Assembly (NCBI RefSeq): GCF_000350225.1
Contig: NW_005179087.1
Span: 62,001-126,000, forward strand
Origin: Chondrus crispus
Taxonomy: Eukaryota > Rhodophyta > Florideophyceae > Gigartinales > Gigartinaceae
Length of the DNA stretch: 64,000 nt
Direction: 5' to 3'
Below the pieces are notes generated by a model, which had not been told where the DNA came from, made no database searches, and was given only the letters and a program-made list of their open reading frames with translations. The position numbers were made by a program, and so were the translations under genes. Positions 41,908 to 51,268 of the stretch are shown piece by piece (the first letter of the stretch is position 1; each line of letters starts with the position of its first letter).

Positions 41908-42450
41908 GTGAATACCTGTTTTTACGGGGTTGTGTTAGATCTGGAATTAGTACCGGTGCGCTCTGCGCCTGGGAAGCTGGTCACCGGTCGAACGGTTCGG
42001 ACATCGGAGGTCGTATCCGTTGAGGTGCTTGAGCCTGAGGATCAACCTTCACCTCGGCTCGCGCTTCCGAGTCCCTCCTCGAATAGCGCACCTTATAGGA
42101 TTCCTCGTATTCCGCGCTCTGTTCCCGCAACAATAAAGAGAACTACGCATCGACTTTCTGCTCGGAAAGCGGCTGTTCTCGCGGATAAAGAGTTTAAGCG
42201 GGAGCGCAAGAGGAATCGTAAGGTGTGCTCGCGGTATAAGCGGTATTGTAAAGTGTGCGGCGTTAGTGGCAATAGTGCGAAGGCCTTTTACGACCACATT
42301 CAGTCTAGGTCTCATCGCATTCAAGTTGCCAACGCTAAGGAGACTCCGCGTTGTATCCCTTGCAATCGCGTCTTTGAGTCTCACGGGCACCTGAAGTGCC
42401 ACGAGAACGGTGCCGCATACTCGAAGGTAGTTTGTGAACAGAATAGTTAG
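41908..42450 (+). CDS. copia-1 extra ORF with two U1-type zinc fingers
   Basis: A 180-codon frame between the leader and gag, not part of a standard Ty1/copia element. It has no ATG; the first codon shown is GTG after a stop, so expression needs splicing, frameshifting or a non-AUG start. A Pro/Ser-rich N-terminal half and a basic stretch (FKRERKRNRKVCSRYKR) precede two fingers. The first, CKVCGVSGNSAKAFYDHIQSR ending in SH, is C-x2-C-x12-H-x5-H. The second, starting CIPCNRVFESHGHLKCHE, has the same spacing but its last His is Tyr (AAY) in this copy. This spacing is that of U1-C/matrin and dsRNA-binding zinc fingers. An almost identical frame is present in copia-3, with the second finger complete. 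A nucleic-acid-binding accessory role is inferred. Confidence 0.75.
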   Translation: MNTCFYGVVLDLELVPVRSAPGKLVTGRTVRTSEVVSVEVLEPEDQPSPRLALPSPSSNSAPYRIPRIPRSVPATIKRTTHRLSARKAAVLADKEFKRERKRNRKVCSRYKRYCKVCGVSGNSAKAFYDHIQSRSHRIQVANAKETPRCIPCNRVFESHGHLKCHENGAAYSKVVCEQNS

Positions 42451-42534
42451 GGATTTCATCCAAATAAATTCACATATCTGTTCGCAAATTTCTCCTAGTG
42501 CAACTTCATAGTAATCATATCGAACTTCTTAGAC

Positions 42535-42592
42535 GGGTGGGCTTGCCATTGTGTTGACTATCGGTTAACGGCTTGGGATCCCCGAACGGATT
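42535..42592 (+). promoter_or_regulatory. Conserved pre-gag element of copia families
   Basis: A block running from CGGGTGGGCTTGCCATTGTG through GTTGACTATCGGTTAAC to GGCTTGGGATCCC lies 30-90 bases before the gag ATG. It is nearly identical in copia-2a (50706-50755), copia-2b (54437-54483, minus) and copia-3 (about 62295-62345, minus), although the rest of the leaders differ. GTTGAC and GTTAAC can pair. A packaging, dimerisation or translation-start role is likely but unproven. Confidence 0.6.
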
Positions 42593-42622
42593 TTCGAATA
42601 CTTGAAGTTTATTTGCACTAAA

Positions 42623-43555
42623 ATGGAAGATCAAGGAGGAGGAGGATCCATCAGAATCGACAAACTGACGGACTCCAACTTCTACGTGTGGAAGCAGAAA
42701 ATACAACTTCTGCTTGCTCTACGTGATGTTGACCAATACATCGTTGAGGGAAGAGTTCCAAGTGAGGAACGCGCAGAAGAGCGTAAGAAGTGGATCAGAG
42801 GTGACAGTAAAGCTAAAGCACTGATTGGTCTCTCCCTATCAGATGAGCATCTTGAGCATGTACGTGATGTTGATACTGCTCATGAGATGTGGGAAGCTAT
42901 TGTCAACGTGTTTGAGAGGCACACTTTGCTGAACAAACTAGCTGCACGTCGTGAGTTCTACACTGTGAAGATGCTTTCCGGTGAAAAGGTGCTTGCATAC
43001 ATCAATCGTGTCAAGCAGCTGGCAGCCATCCTCAAGTCAATGAGCGTAAACATCGATGACAAGGAGATGGCCATGGCAGTGCTCAACGGTCTGCCTGCCC
43101 GTTTCGAGGCTCTCATCGTTGCACTTGATGCTCTCGGTAATGAGGAAAAGATATTCAGTTTGGACTTTGTGAAAAGTCGTCTGCTGCAGGAAGAGCAACG
43201 AGCAAACATGAAGTCTAGCTCCTCACAGACATCGGCTCTGGTTAATCGTGCCCCGAACAATCGGGACATAAACGATTACAAATGCACGAACTGCGGTCAT
43301 ACAGGCCATACGGCAACCCGCTGCTGGGGAAAGGATTTGAATGGGCGTCGCCCGGCTCCTCCTAGCACATATAAACCGCGTATGTCTCAGCGGAAACAAT
43401 CTGCATTTGTCACACAGAAACCTGATCCCGACATGGTTGTAAACAGCGTCGACTTCACATGTCTGATGTCGAAAGCTTCGCACACGAACGATCTGGAGAT
43501 GTTGCCTTCGTGGCTCGTAGATTCAGCTTGTACAGCTCATATTACATATGACTGA
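42623..43555 (+). CDS. gag: copia-1 Gag and start of protease, ended by in-frame TGA
   Basis: Starts at the ATG of MEDQGGGGSIRIDKL. The UBN2-type copia Gag domain fills residues 10-190 (SNFYVWKQKIQLLLALRDV, TAHEMWEAIVNVFERHTLLN, FYTVKMLSGEKVLAYINRVK). A zinc knuckle CTNCGHTGHTATRC follows at about 235, then the retropepsin motif WLVDSACTAHI, in which DSA replaces the usual DSG. The frame stops at TGA (43553-43555) about 13 codons after the catalytic Asp and continues in the same frame beyond it. The same TGA at the same place ends this ORF in copia-3, so it predates both copies. Confidence 0.92.
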   Translation: MEDQGGGGSIRIDKLTDSNFYVWKQKIQLLLALRDVDQYIVEGRVPSEERAEERKKWIRGDSKAKALIGLSLSDEHLEHVRDVDTAHEMWEAIVNVFERHTLLNKLAARREFYTVKMLSGEKVLAYINRVKQLAAILKSMSVNIDDKEMAMAVLNGLPARFEALIVALDALGNEEKIFSLDFVKSRLLQEEQRANMKSSSSQTSALVNRAPNNRDINDYKCTNCGHTGHTATRCWGKDLNGRRPAPPSTYKPRMSQRKQSAFVTQKPDPDMVVNSVDFTCLMSKASHTNDLEMLPSWLVDSACTAHITYD

Positions 43556-45325
43556 TCTTTGTTTGCGACGTATGAGCCACTTGAATCCGCCTCTGTTCAG
43601 ATGGGAACCAAGGCTAGTGCAAAGGTTGCCGGCCGTGGTGACGTTCACTTGAAGTTAAACGTGAATGGCCGCATCGAACCGTGCAAGTTGACAGATGTAT
43701 TGCACGTTCCGGACTTTGCGTTCTCTCTGCTCTCTGTCAGTCGAATGACTGAACTTGGACTAAAAGTTGGGTTCGAAAATGGAAAATGCATGGTCCGACG
43801 AGGCTCAACTGTAGTGGCGACTGCGACATTGGTTGGAGAACTTTACGTTCTCAACATCGTCAGTGACATCGGATCTGCACATGCTGCCACCCTGCAAACG
43901 TGGCATGAGCGATTTGCACATGTGCATTCTCAAGGTATTGCTTCGATGATTCGTGACAATGTGGTAAGTGGAGTCAAACTACTTGGTAATGAGGCTAACA
44001 AAATCAACAATACTGACAATGATTGCATCTCTGAAAAACGTTCTGCGTGCGTCTACGGCAAAGCCACTCGATCTGTGATCCCAAAAGAGCGGTCCTCGAG
44101 GCGGGCATACTTCTGTCTAGACTTAGTTCACTCTGATGTTTGTGGCCCCTTAGAGGTGCAGTCCATTGGTGGTGCCAAGTACTTCATTACCTTCATAGAT
44201 GATCACTCAAACTGGTCAGTAGTGTACCCTATGCACCATAAATCAGAAGCATTTGAACGATACAAAATGTTTGCACAACTTGCTCAGACTCACACTGGTC
44301 GCAAGATCAAAGTGCTTCGCACCGATCGAGGTGGTGAGTATCTGTCCACGGAGTTTAAGTCTTTTCTGATTGCAAATGGTACTCAGCATCAAATGACGAC
44401 CGCGTACACACCGGAGCAAAATGGCGTCGCCGAACGACTGAACAGAACTTTGGTAAACTTGGTGCGCTCCATGCTAGCGCACAAGAAAGTTACAAAGGGG
44501 TTCTGGGCAGAAGCACTTGCCAATGCAGTGTACGTTCGAAATCGAGTCACGTCACGTGCCATTCCCCCCAAGATGACCCCCTACCACTTATGGATGAAAT
44601 CTGTGCCAAATGTTGGTCATTTGCGTGTTTTCGGTTCAAAGTGTTGGTATACATTACCAAAACACAACATCCAGAAACTTGACGCCCGTGCAAAGGAGGC
44701 AATGTTTCTAGGGTATGCTGAAAATACGAAAGCTTACAAGTTGTGGGATGGTGATTTGCACAAAGTGATCGTATCCAGAGATGTTACTTTTGACGAGTCC
44801 ACGGGAGGCAAATCTGGTGAACCGATGGATACAAACGAGGAGGCTACAACTGATGATGACACAATCAACTTGAACATCGATGAGGAAGTTGCAGAAAATG
44901 ATGCAGTGGCATCAGAAGCATCATCGCCGAATGAACAACAAGACTCTGATGAATCCTCCAACTCCTCCCCAACTGCAGGGGAGGACGAAACTACCGAAAC
45001 AGTTGAGCAACACGTAGTTGAGGAAGAAACTATTGATCCGCCAACTAATCTCCGTCGGTCCACTTGCATTCGCAAAACGCCTGGGGCGTGGTGGGCAGCA
45101 GCTTTGGTGACTGCTGGACTACTTAGCCACGCCCATGTGATAACGGAAATCCCAAACTCGTACAAGCAAGCTATGGATTCTCCAAAAGCTCGCTTCTGGC
45201 AGAAGGGCATCGACAAAGAACTTGCTTCACAACACAAAAAACAAAACATGGACACTTGTTCCAAGATCTCAAGCATCAAACGTCCTGACGTCCAGGTGGG
45301 TTTTCGGAGTGAAGCAACTTCCTGA
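43556..45325 (+). pseudogene. copia-1 protease remainder and integrase
   Basis: In frame with gag across the TGA. It contains the rest of the protease domain (TDVLHVPDFAFSLLSVSRMT) and the GAG-pre-integrase zinc region WHERFAHVHSQGIASM ... ISEKRSACVYGKATR. In that region copia-3 reads EKCSAC, so the first Cys of the HHCC finger is Arg here. The integrase core has HSDVCGPLE, RTDRGGEYLS and NGVAERLNRT supplying D, D and E. The acidic linker (about 44810-45010) separates IN from RT. A one-base gain in the A6 run near 45235-45240 (five A in copia-3) shifts the frame before the RT. Confidence 0.9.
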
Positions 45326-46742
45326 CGAGTCCGGAAAATTGGTCGAAACTGCAAAGGGACGTCTTGTGGCACGAGGCTTTCAACAAGTAGAAGGCACCGA
45401 TTACACTGAAACTTTCGCCCCTGTCATCAAGTTCACAACTATCCGTCTGCTGCTGGCACTGGTTGCGCACTTTGACCTTGAGCTGCACCAGATGGACGTG
45501 GTGACTGCCTTCCTCAACGGTGAACTTCACGAAGAAATCTACATCGAGCAACCTGAAGGATGCATCGACAAAGTCAAACCAGATTCGGTGTGTAAACTTT
45601 TGAAAGCAATCTATGGTCTTAAGCAAGCCCATCGCCAATGGCATAGTAAGATCGATGAGTTTCTGATCACTGAACTTGGTTTCAACACTACACGCAGCGA
45701 CCCATGTCTTTACATTCGACGTCAAGGCAATGTCATCATGATTATCGCGTTGTACGTGAACGATCTGCTGCTAGCTGGAAGTGACTTGGAGGCCATATTA
45801 TGGATGAAAAATGAACTCAACAAACGATTCGATATGAAAGACCTTGGCGAAGCGAAGACATGTACTGGTCTAGAGATCGACCGTATACGTTCTAAACACG
45901 TCCTGACCGTCACGCAGTCGAAGTATGCCCAAGCAGTACTGAAACGGTTCAAAATGTCGGCGTGCAATCCTTGCGTTACTCCGATGGAACAGTCTCGACA
46001 TGTCACAATGCAAGTGGCCGAAACTGGCACTGATGACATTCCATGCTTTGAACCATATCGTCAGGCCATTGGATGTCTAATGTTCCTAATGGTCGGGACC
46101 CGCCCCGATATTGCGTATGCCATTGGAAAGTTATCTCAACACTGTGCCGACCCTCACGATTCGCATTGGACAGGTGTGAAACGTGTTTTGAGATACTTGC
46201 GTGGGTCCCAGCATCTTGGAATAGTGTTTGGTAAAGATGATCTTGGTACGGAACTTCATGGGTATAGCGACGCAGATTGGGGTGGATGCCTTGAATCACG
46301 AAAATCAACGAGTGGGTACGTGTTCAAGCTTTGTGATGGGCCTATCAGTTGGGCTTCCCGGAAACAAAAAGTAGTTGCCAAGTCTACTTGTGAGGCAGAA
46401 TACATCGCACTCAGTGAAGCATGCAAAGAGGCTGCGTGGCTTCGACGCTTCCATGCTGATGTACTTGGTGCGAATTCGGATCCAACAATTCGCGTTGGAT
46501 GTGACAACGCTGGTACGATTGCGTTTGCTCAGAACGAATCTACAAATCGTCGCAACAAGGACATTGATATTACGTATCATTTTGTTCGAGATGCGGTGCA
46601 GCGAAAACTGGTCACATTGTACCATTGTCCGACAACAGAAATGCCAGCCGATATGCTGACCAAACCACTTGGTCGCGTGCTGTTTGAAAAGTTCGTGGGC
46701 ATGGTTGGGCTTTCCGAGTGCAAAGCTGCCCAAAGCATGTGA
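45222..46742 (+). pseudogene. copia-1 reverse transcriptase and RNase H, catalytic site mutated
   Basis: The RT begins NKTWTLVPRSQASNVLTSRW and has GRLVARGFQQVEGTDYTETF, MDVVTAFLNGELHEEIYIEQP and LLKAIYGLKQAHRQWH. The polymerase motif is YVND (45753-45764) instead of YVDD, which removes one of the two adjacent catalytic aspartates. Copia-3 has YVDD. RNase H follows with GYSDADWGGCLESRKSTSGY, STCEAEYIALSEACKEA and VGCDNAGTI, ending LTKPLGRVLFEKFVGM. The stop is followed by the PPT GAGGGGAGG (46745-46753). This copy should be unable to reverse-transcribe itself. Confidence 0.93.
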
Positions 46743-46753
46743 TCGAGGGGAGG

Positions 46754-48017
46754 TATTGAAAATGTGCGACCACATGCTGTTATCTGAAAAGGTCAAAATC
46801 GAGTGACACGTGTACATGACTGCACGGTCCGGGCGCTGTTACCCATATCACGACATGACACGTGTAAAATCCCAGATTTTGGGGTTCCGGGGACGAAAGT
46901 GGCCTCTCGGAGGGTCATGCATATTTGCATAGTTTTGCCAAGTGGAACCTTGGCCCGTAGCACTATAGACTACACAGGAAATACTGCAATTCTATTGGCC
47001 CTCAGGTCTAATGCTGCAAATCTATTGGTCGAGCGTTGTCCACGTGTGCGTCATTGGCCTTGTGATGTACTTTAAATGGCCTGTATATGCCATAATTACG
47101 TTGTTTTGGGGGTTTCAAGTGGTTTGCCATGGTTGTAATGGGTAATTGCATGGGGCCCCCGGGCGGGACACATGTATGCCGTGTACACATGTACACGTCG
47201 CCAGGTGGATTCGTGTACGTACACATGTACACGCATCCAGGTGTATGCACATGAGGGTTTACAGTTTTACAGTGTCAGACTGTTTGCGATCCTGCGCGTG
47301 TCCGAGTACAGTACATGTGAATCAAAAGTACAACAAGTACTTGTCGCGAGAGGAATACAGTTGTGCGATTATTCTATGTACGCGTCACGCTGTATGCGAG
47401 TCTTGCGTGAGCACGCGCCGTTGCACTGTGCTCTCGTCATGGTGCGCCGTTGGATGCAAGTTCATGACAGTACTCGTGTGATTTACATGTATTCTCATGT
47501 GAGTTGTGTAGAAAGTCTGGATGCACATTGTTATAACTTGCCATAATTATCTGACAGTGCTTGGCGAAATTAGTAAGGTGAGAAACAAGGATACGTATGG
47601 CGATTGTGATATGAAAGACGTTTGCGTTGTTGGAAATAGACAAGTGCCAAGTTGTTCGTTGCACAACAATGAAGTCTGGCATGACTGGATGCAGATTAGT
47701 AAGGTGTGAAACAGTTGCATGCATAGGGCCATGGTTTACAGTCATTTGGAATGTGTAGAAATAGTTGTGAGCTAATAGTTACGAATCGATTCGTAAGGTG
47801 GAAATCGAACAGTATGGTCGGGCCACAAGAGGACCGCGCTTGGTCGCGCATAGTAGAGTATGGTTTACTGGGAGTCGGAGTAGAGCGATAGTGTAGCACT
47901 CGAAGTGTATAAGTATCGCAGGAAAACGGCTTCAAAGTAAACCTCGGCACCAACTCCTTCACTCACACACATCAACCTGCCTTCCTTCTTTCCCTTGCCC
48001 CTCCGAACCTACCATTA
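46754..48017 (+). repeat. copia-1 3' LTR
   Basis: Same length as the 5' LTR and almost identical; the mismatches I see are near the 3' end (for example CTCGGTACCGACTCC versus CTCGGCACCAACTCC). It follows the PPT and is followed by the AACGG duplication and the interrupted gypsy antisense ORF. Confidence 0.95.
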
Positions 48018-48222
48018 AACGGGACTTCTGGAAAGCCGGCGGGGCCAGCGGGGCCGTACGAGTCAGAGCGATGTCGTCCTCTCGCGATCCAGGGGACGCG
48101 CTCGATGAGGCGACCCCGCTCGGCAAAGGAATCGCGACGACGGACGCGCCCGCTGCCACGGGTTTGCCGCCGCCATCGAGCGGAGGCGGAGGCGGAGGAG
48201 GAAGAGAGGTCGAGTCGGCCAT
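48018..48222 (-). pseudogene. Second gypsy antisense ORF, N-terminal part
   Basis: Encodes MADSTSLPPPPPPP and the following Ala/Ser/Pro-rich residues to PPAFQKSR, aligning with residues 1-67 of the antisense protein of the first gypsy copy. The frame then enters copia-1. Its start lies only 108 bp from LTR C, so antisense transcription starting in or near that LTR could serve it. In this copy the frame is also open upstream of MADSTS for 36 codons; I take MADSTS as the start because it is shared with the other copy. Confidence 0.85.
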
Positions 48223-48329
48223 GATAGGACGGCCGATAGGACGGAGCCGAGATGATCGATCGGGACTGTCGGGGAAGGACTGGGACAGCGCAAAGTGGAC
48301 GCGGACGTCCACACTTGAGAGGGGGGCCA

Positions 48330-48941
48330 TGTAGCATATCCCCCTCCCTAAATTAGATTTAGATTAGATTTATAACAGTAGAGCCCGAGCTCTACAGTAC
48401 CTCAGTGCGCGCGCACACGTGTACCCCACGTGTACGGGTGCGCGCGCGCACACACGTGTACAACACGTGTGCTGCCAGCCCCGACGGCTGACAGCACTAC
48501 AGTGCAGGCCGACCTGCACTACTGTAATGTTATGATAGGTGACCCTGTACATTAAATATGAGCGGACCGCCGGCGGTGGAGGACGACAAGCACGGACTTG
48601 TCAAGGATCCTCCACCTTGGTCCGCCCGCTTACTTTTAGGTACTTCCGTCCGTTTTACCTAGGAGTAGCACCGCGCGCGGGTTGAGGACGCGCGTAGCAC
48701 GCCCACGAGCCGGCTCCGCCTCCGCCCGTCGGTACTGGATCGTCACCCAGTACCGCTCCGGGGCGTCGAGGCGTAGAACCGCTCGCGCGTGCGCGCGTCC
48801 TCACCAATCCCGCTCTACCACCGCTACCTCGAGCCCGTGCTCGGTACCGTGGGTGGGCCGTGCTTCTGTCTTCCCGCCGATCGGGGTCTTTCCGAACTGT
48901 CAGTACTCACCCCCCTCGTCGTTGGGGGTGATTATACTACA
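48330..48941 (+). repeat. Gypsy LTR C (612 bp)
   Basis: Begins TGTAGCATATCCCCC, ends GATTATACTACA, preceded by the PPT at 48317-48326. About 98% identical to LTR A by eye and the same length, while LTR B is more distant. Hence A and C are likely the sister LTRs of one recent lineage. Confidence 0.92.
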
Positions 48942-49122
48942 AATAGACGCGTAGGTAGTAGTATGAATACCCGGAAGTGAACGGCAGAATAGCTGCCCGG
49001 CCACAGAAAGGAAGAAAAAGAACCAACGCAGTAAAAGGAACGCGACCCTCAGCTCGCCCGGTCCTGCCGGTGAATTTTTTACTGCTCACCTCCCTTCTTT
49101 TCTTTCTAATTTTCGTCACAGC
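48942..49122. other. 181-bp segment of unknown origin
   Basis: Between LTR C and a truncated copia-2a LTR. No ORF, repeat or motif is recognised. It could be the only non-retroelement DNA left at this site, or the flank into which the gypsy elements inserted. Confidence 0.4.
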
Positions 49123-49723
49123 CTGGCACGTGCCAAAGGTTTACAGCGTCCATGGAGTTCAGCACGGGTACAGCAGGACACAAAGATACCGTTGCGCGAG
49201 TTTTGAATTTGTAAAGCAAAATGTGCCCTGTTGTAATTGACAGTGGACAGGACCTCACGAGAGATTCAGATTCATAAGACAACGTGTGCGCTGTAAACAG
49301 TCCTTGCAGGATTGATTTGAATTCGTAAGGCAACGTGTGAGCTGTAAACGTGCCTTACGAATATGTGCCACGCTGGATTTGGAATAGTAAGGGAATTTGT
49401 GCTTTGCTTTGCTTTGTTGTACTGCCTTACTAATTTCTCCGTCATGACAGTGCTAATTCGTAAGGCGGTTTTCTGTTCTGTTTGCTGGGCCATCGCCAGT
49501 TATGCTGAGTAGCAAGACGGGCACATGTGTTAGAGCCAATACATTTGTAGTATGTGTGTCGTAGTGTTTGGTAGTAGAGTTCTAGAAGATTGCAGAAGTG
49601 TATAAGTAGTGCCAGAAGTTGGCGACTCGAAGTAAATCGGTACCCAATCCTTCAACTTCACCTCATCAACCGTCCTTCGATTTCCCTTTGCCCCGCTGAC
49701 CTTCTATTAGGTTATGGGCCCAG

Positions 49724-50801
49724 TTCAACGTTATTGTTCCGCTGTGTGATTGCTTGTTCTCAGTTTCTGCTGCCGTTTTCGTGTTTGTTTCTGCTGTCGT
49801 TCTCGTTTTGGTCTCCGCTGTCGTTCTCGTTTTGGTCTCCGCTGTCGTTCTCGGTTTGGTTTCTGCTGTCGTGTCCGCTGCCGTTTTCATCGCCGCTGTC
49901 GTTCGTTTTGTTCAATCGCCGTCTACTTGCTGTCGTTATTTATCATCTTGGTCGTTCCTCTCCGTCTACCCGCTGTCGTTTCAACTTGGTGGATCTTCTT
50001 CGTGTCTGTTGCAGCTTGGTCTTGGCAATCGTTGTGTGAGCTGTGGGTGTAGTCCCTAGTCGCCAACGTACCATATAAATCCAAGAAGACTGCCCTTCGA
50101 TCACGCCGGTGATTGTCGTAGCTGCTGATACCCTCGCTCTTGGTGAATGGCTTGTGCCATTGGAAATCTGACTTGAGCGAGGGCCCGACCAAGAATCGTC
50201 GAGAGACGAAACACTGATCCTCGGGGAGGATCACAGTGTACTGGTCTAGTCGATCCGCACTCTGCCTTCGGGAGGTGCGTCGGCGGTGTGGGTAACGCTC
50301 TCGGTATTAGCCCTATAGGTACGACTTCGGTCCCCTGGGTGAAGAGAATACGTGCCTAAACACTGAACCTCTCACTATACGTGTATAAGGTCGCGTACCT
50401 TGATTAAGTTCGCACGGAAGAGGGTGACCCTAGGCGTGAACATTGGGGTAGTACCGTATCAAGTTTGGACAAGCCGATCTTGGTTGCAGGGAAAGTTCGC
50501 GGTAGTGACCAAAAGTCCTGGTTCGTCTACAGGCAAAGTGTTGTGCTTACTCGTGGCACGTTTGATTTAGTTCACAGTTGAAAGACCCGCACTGGCCGAC
50601 ATACAGGGGTAGCGCCCTAAGGCATTTTTAAGAAGATACGCTTGTTCCACTCCGCTGGGAACAAGCACCAAGATCGTTTCCGAGTAATCGCTGCAAACTT
50701 CTTATACGGGTGGGCTTGCCATTGTGTTGACTATCGGTTAACGGCTTGGGATCCCGGAACAGAAGACCTTGTATACTCGAAGGGTACATCCATTCGGTGA
50801 A
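49724..50801 (+). other. copia-2a untranslated leader
   Basis: No convincing ORF. The first 200 bases are tandem variants of GTCTCCGCTGTCGTTCTCGT. The middle is a mixed sequence with several short inverted repeats, such as GATCCTCGGGGAGGATC at about 50217-50233, suggesting a structured RNA. The end carries the pre-gag block shared with copia-1. Confidence 0.5.
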
Positions 50802-51268
50802 ATGGATGACCAAAGCTCTGGGTCGGTCAGGATCGAGAAGCTGACCGCATCTAACTTTTACATCTGGAAGAAGAAAATCCAGCTACTGCTTGCTCTCCGA
50901 GATGTCGATCAATACGTTTTTGATGATATCCCGGAGAATGCGACCTCAGATGCCCGGAGAAAGTGGATTCGTGGTGACGCAAAAGCAAAGCCAGTCATCG
51001 GACTCACGCTTTCTGATGACTCCTTGCAACATGTGCGAGGGTGTAGTAATGCAAAAGAGACATGGGAAGCAATTCTGAATGTGTTTGAGCGTCATGCTTT
51101 GCTCAACAAACTTGCCGCCCGTCGCGACTTTTACACTGTATCCATGCTCCCATCTGAGAAAGTGCTCGTGTTCATCAATCGTGTGAAGCAACTTGCTGCC
51201 AGATTGCAGTCAATGAGTGTTGAGATTGACGATAAAGAAATTGCAATGGCTGTGTTGAATGGCTTGCC
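50802..51268 (+). pseudogene. copia-2a Gag, N-terminal part
   Basis: MDDQSSGSVRIEKLTASNFY opens a UBN2-type Gag related to that of copia-1 (shared IQLLLALRDVDQY, KETWEAILNVFERHALLNKL, INRVKQLAARLQSM, MAVLNGLP). It ends after about 155 residues where the inverted copia-2b LTR starts. The bases TTGCC at 51264-51268 would be the target duplication of that insertion. Confidence 0.88.

Larger units (their letters stand above)
40138..48017 (+). mobile_element. copia-1: full-length Ty1/copia retrotransposon
   Basis: Two 1264-bp LTRs (40138-41401 and 46754-48017) flank a 5.35-kb internal region. The target duplication AACGG lies at 40133-40137 and 48018-48022, and the uninterrupted homologue at 34361-34380 (GAGCGGGAACGGGACTTCT) confirms both boundaries. 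In order inside: half-tRNA-iMet PBS, pyrimidine-rich leader, zinc-finger ORF, gag, PR-IN-RT-RH, PPT. The LTRs differ at only about three positions by eye, so insertion was recent. The coding region nevertheless carries a stop, a frameshift and two mutated active-site or zinc residues. Confidence 0.96.
36640..48941 (+). mobile_element. Non-autonomous gypsy relative (LTR B to LTR C), split by copia-1
   Basis: The internal region (37264-40137 plus 48018-48329) has no gag or pol. It keeps a hairpin array, the antisense ORF, and a PPT at 48317-48326 directly before LTR C. The remaining 7.9 kb is copia-1. The size without copia-1 is about 4.4 kb including both LTRs. It resembles LARD-type elements, which move using proteins of an autonomous partner, here plausibly the gag-pol copy next door. 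LTR C is followed by AATAG, which matches neither flank of A nor of B. Confidence 0.8.
49123..51268 (+). mobile_element. copia-2a: truncated Ty1/copia element (LTR fragment to gag)
   Basis: A 587-bp 3' portion of the LTR (49123-49709, matching 56011-56597 of copia-2c), then the half-tRNA-iMet PBS (49710-49723), a leader of about 1.08 kb and the first half of gag. Gag is interrupted at 51269 by the end of copia-2b in reverse orientation. The leader lacks the zinc-finger ORF of the copia-1/3 family. It holds the CGCTGTCGTT-type repeats, a stem CTTGTTCC/GGAACAAG at about 50640-50665 and the conserved pre-gag block. Confidence 0.85.
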
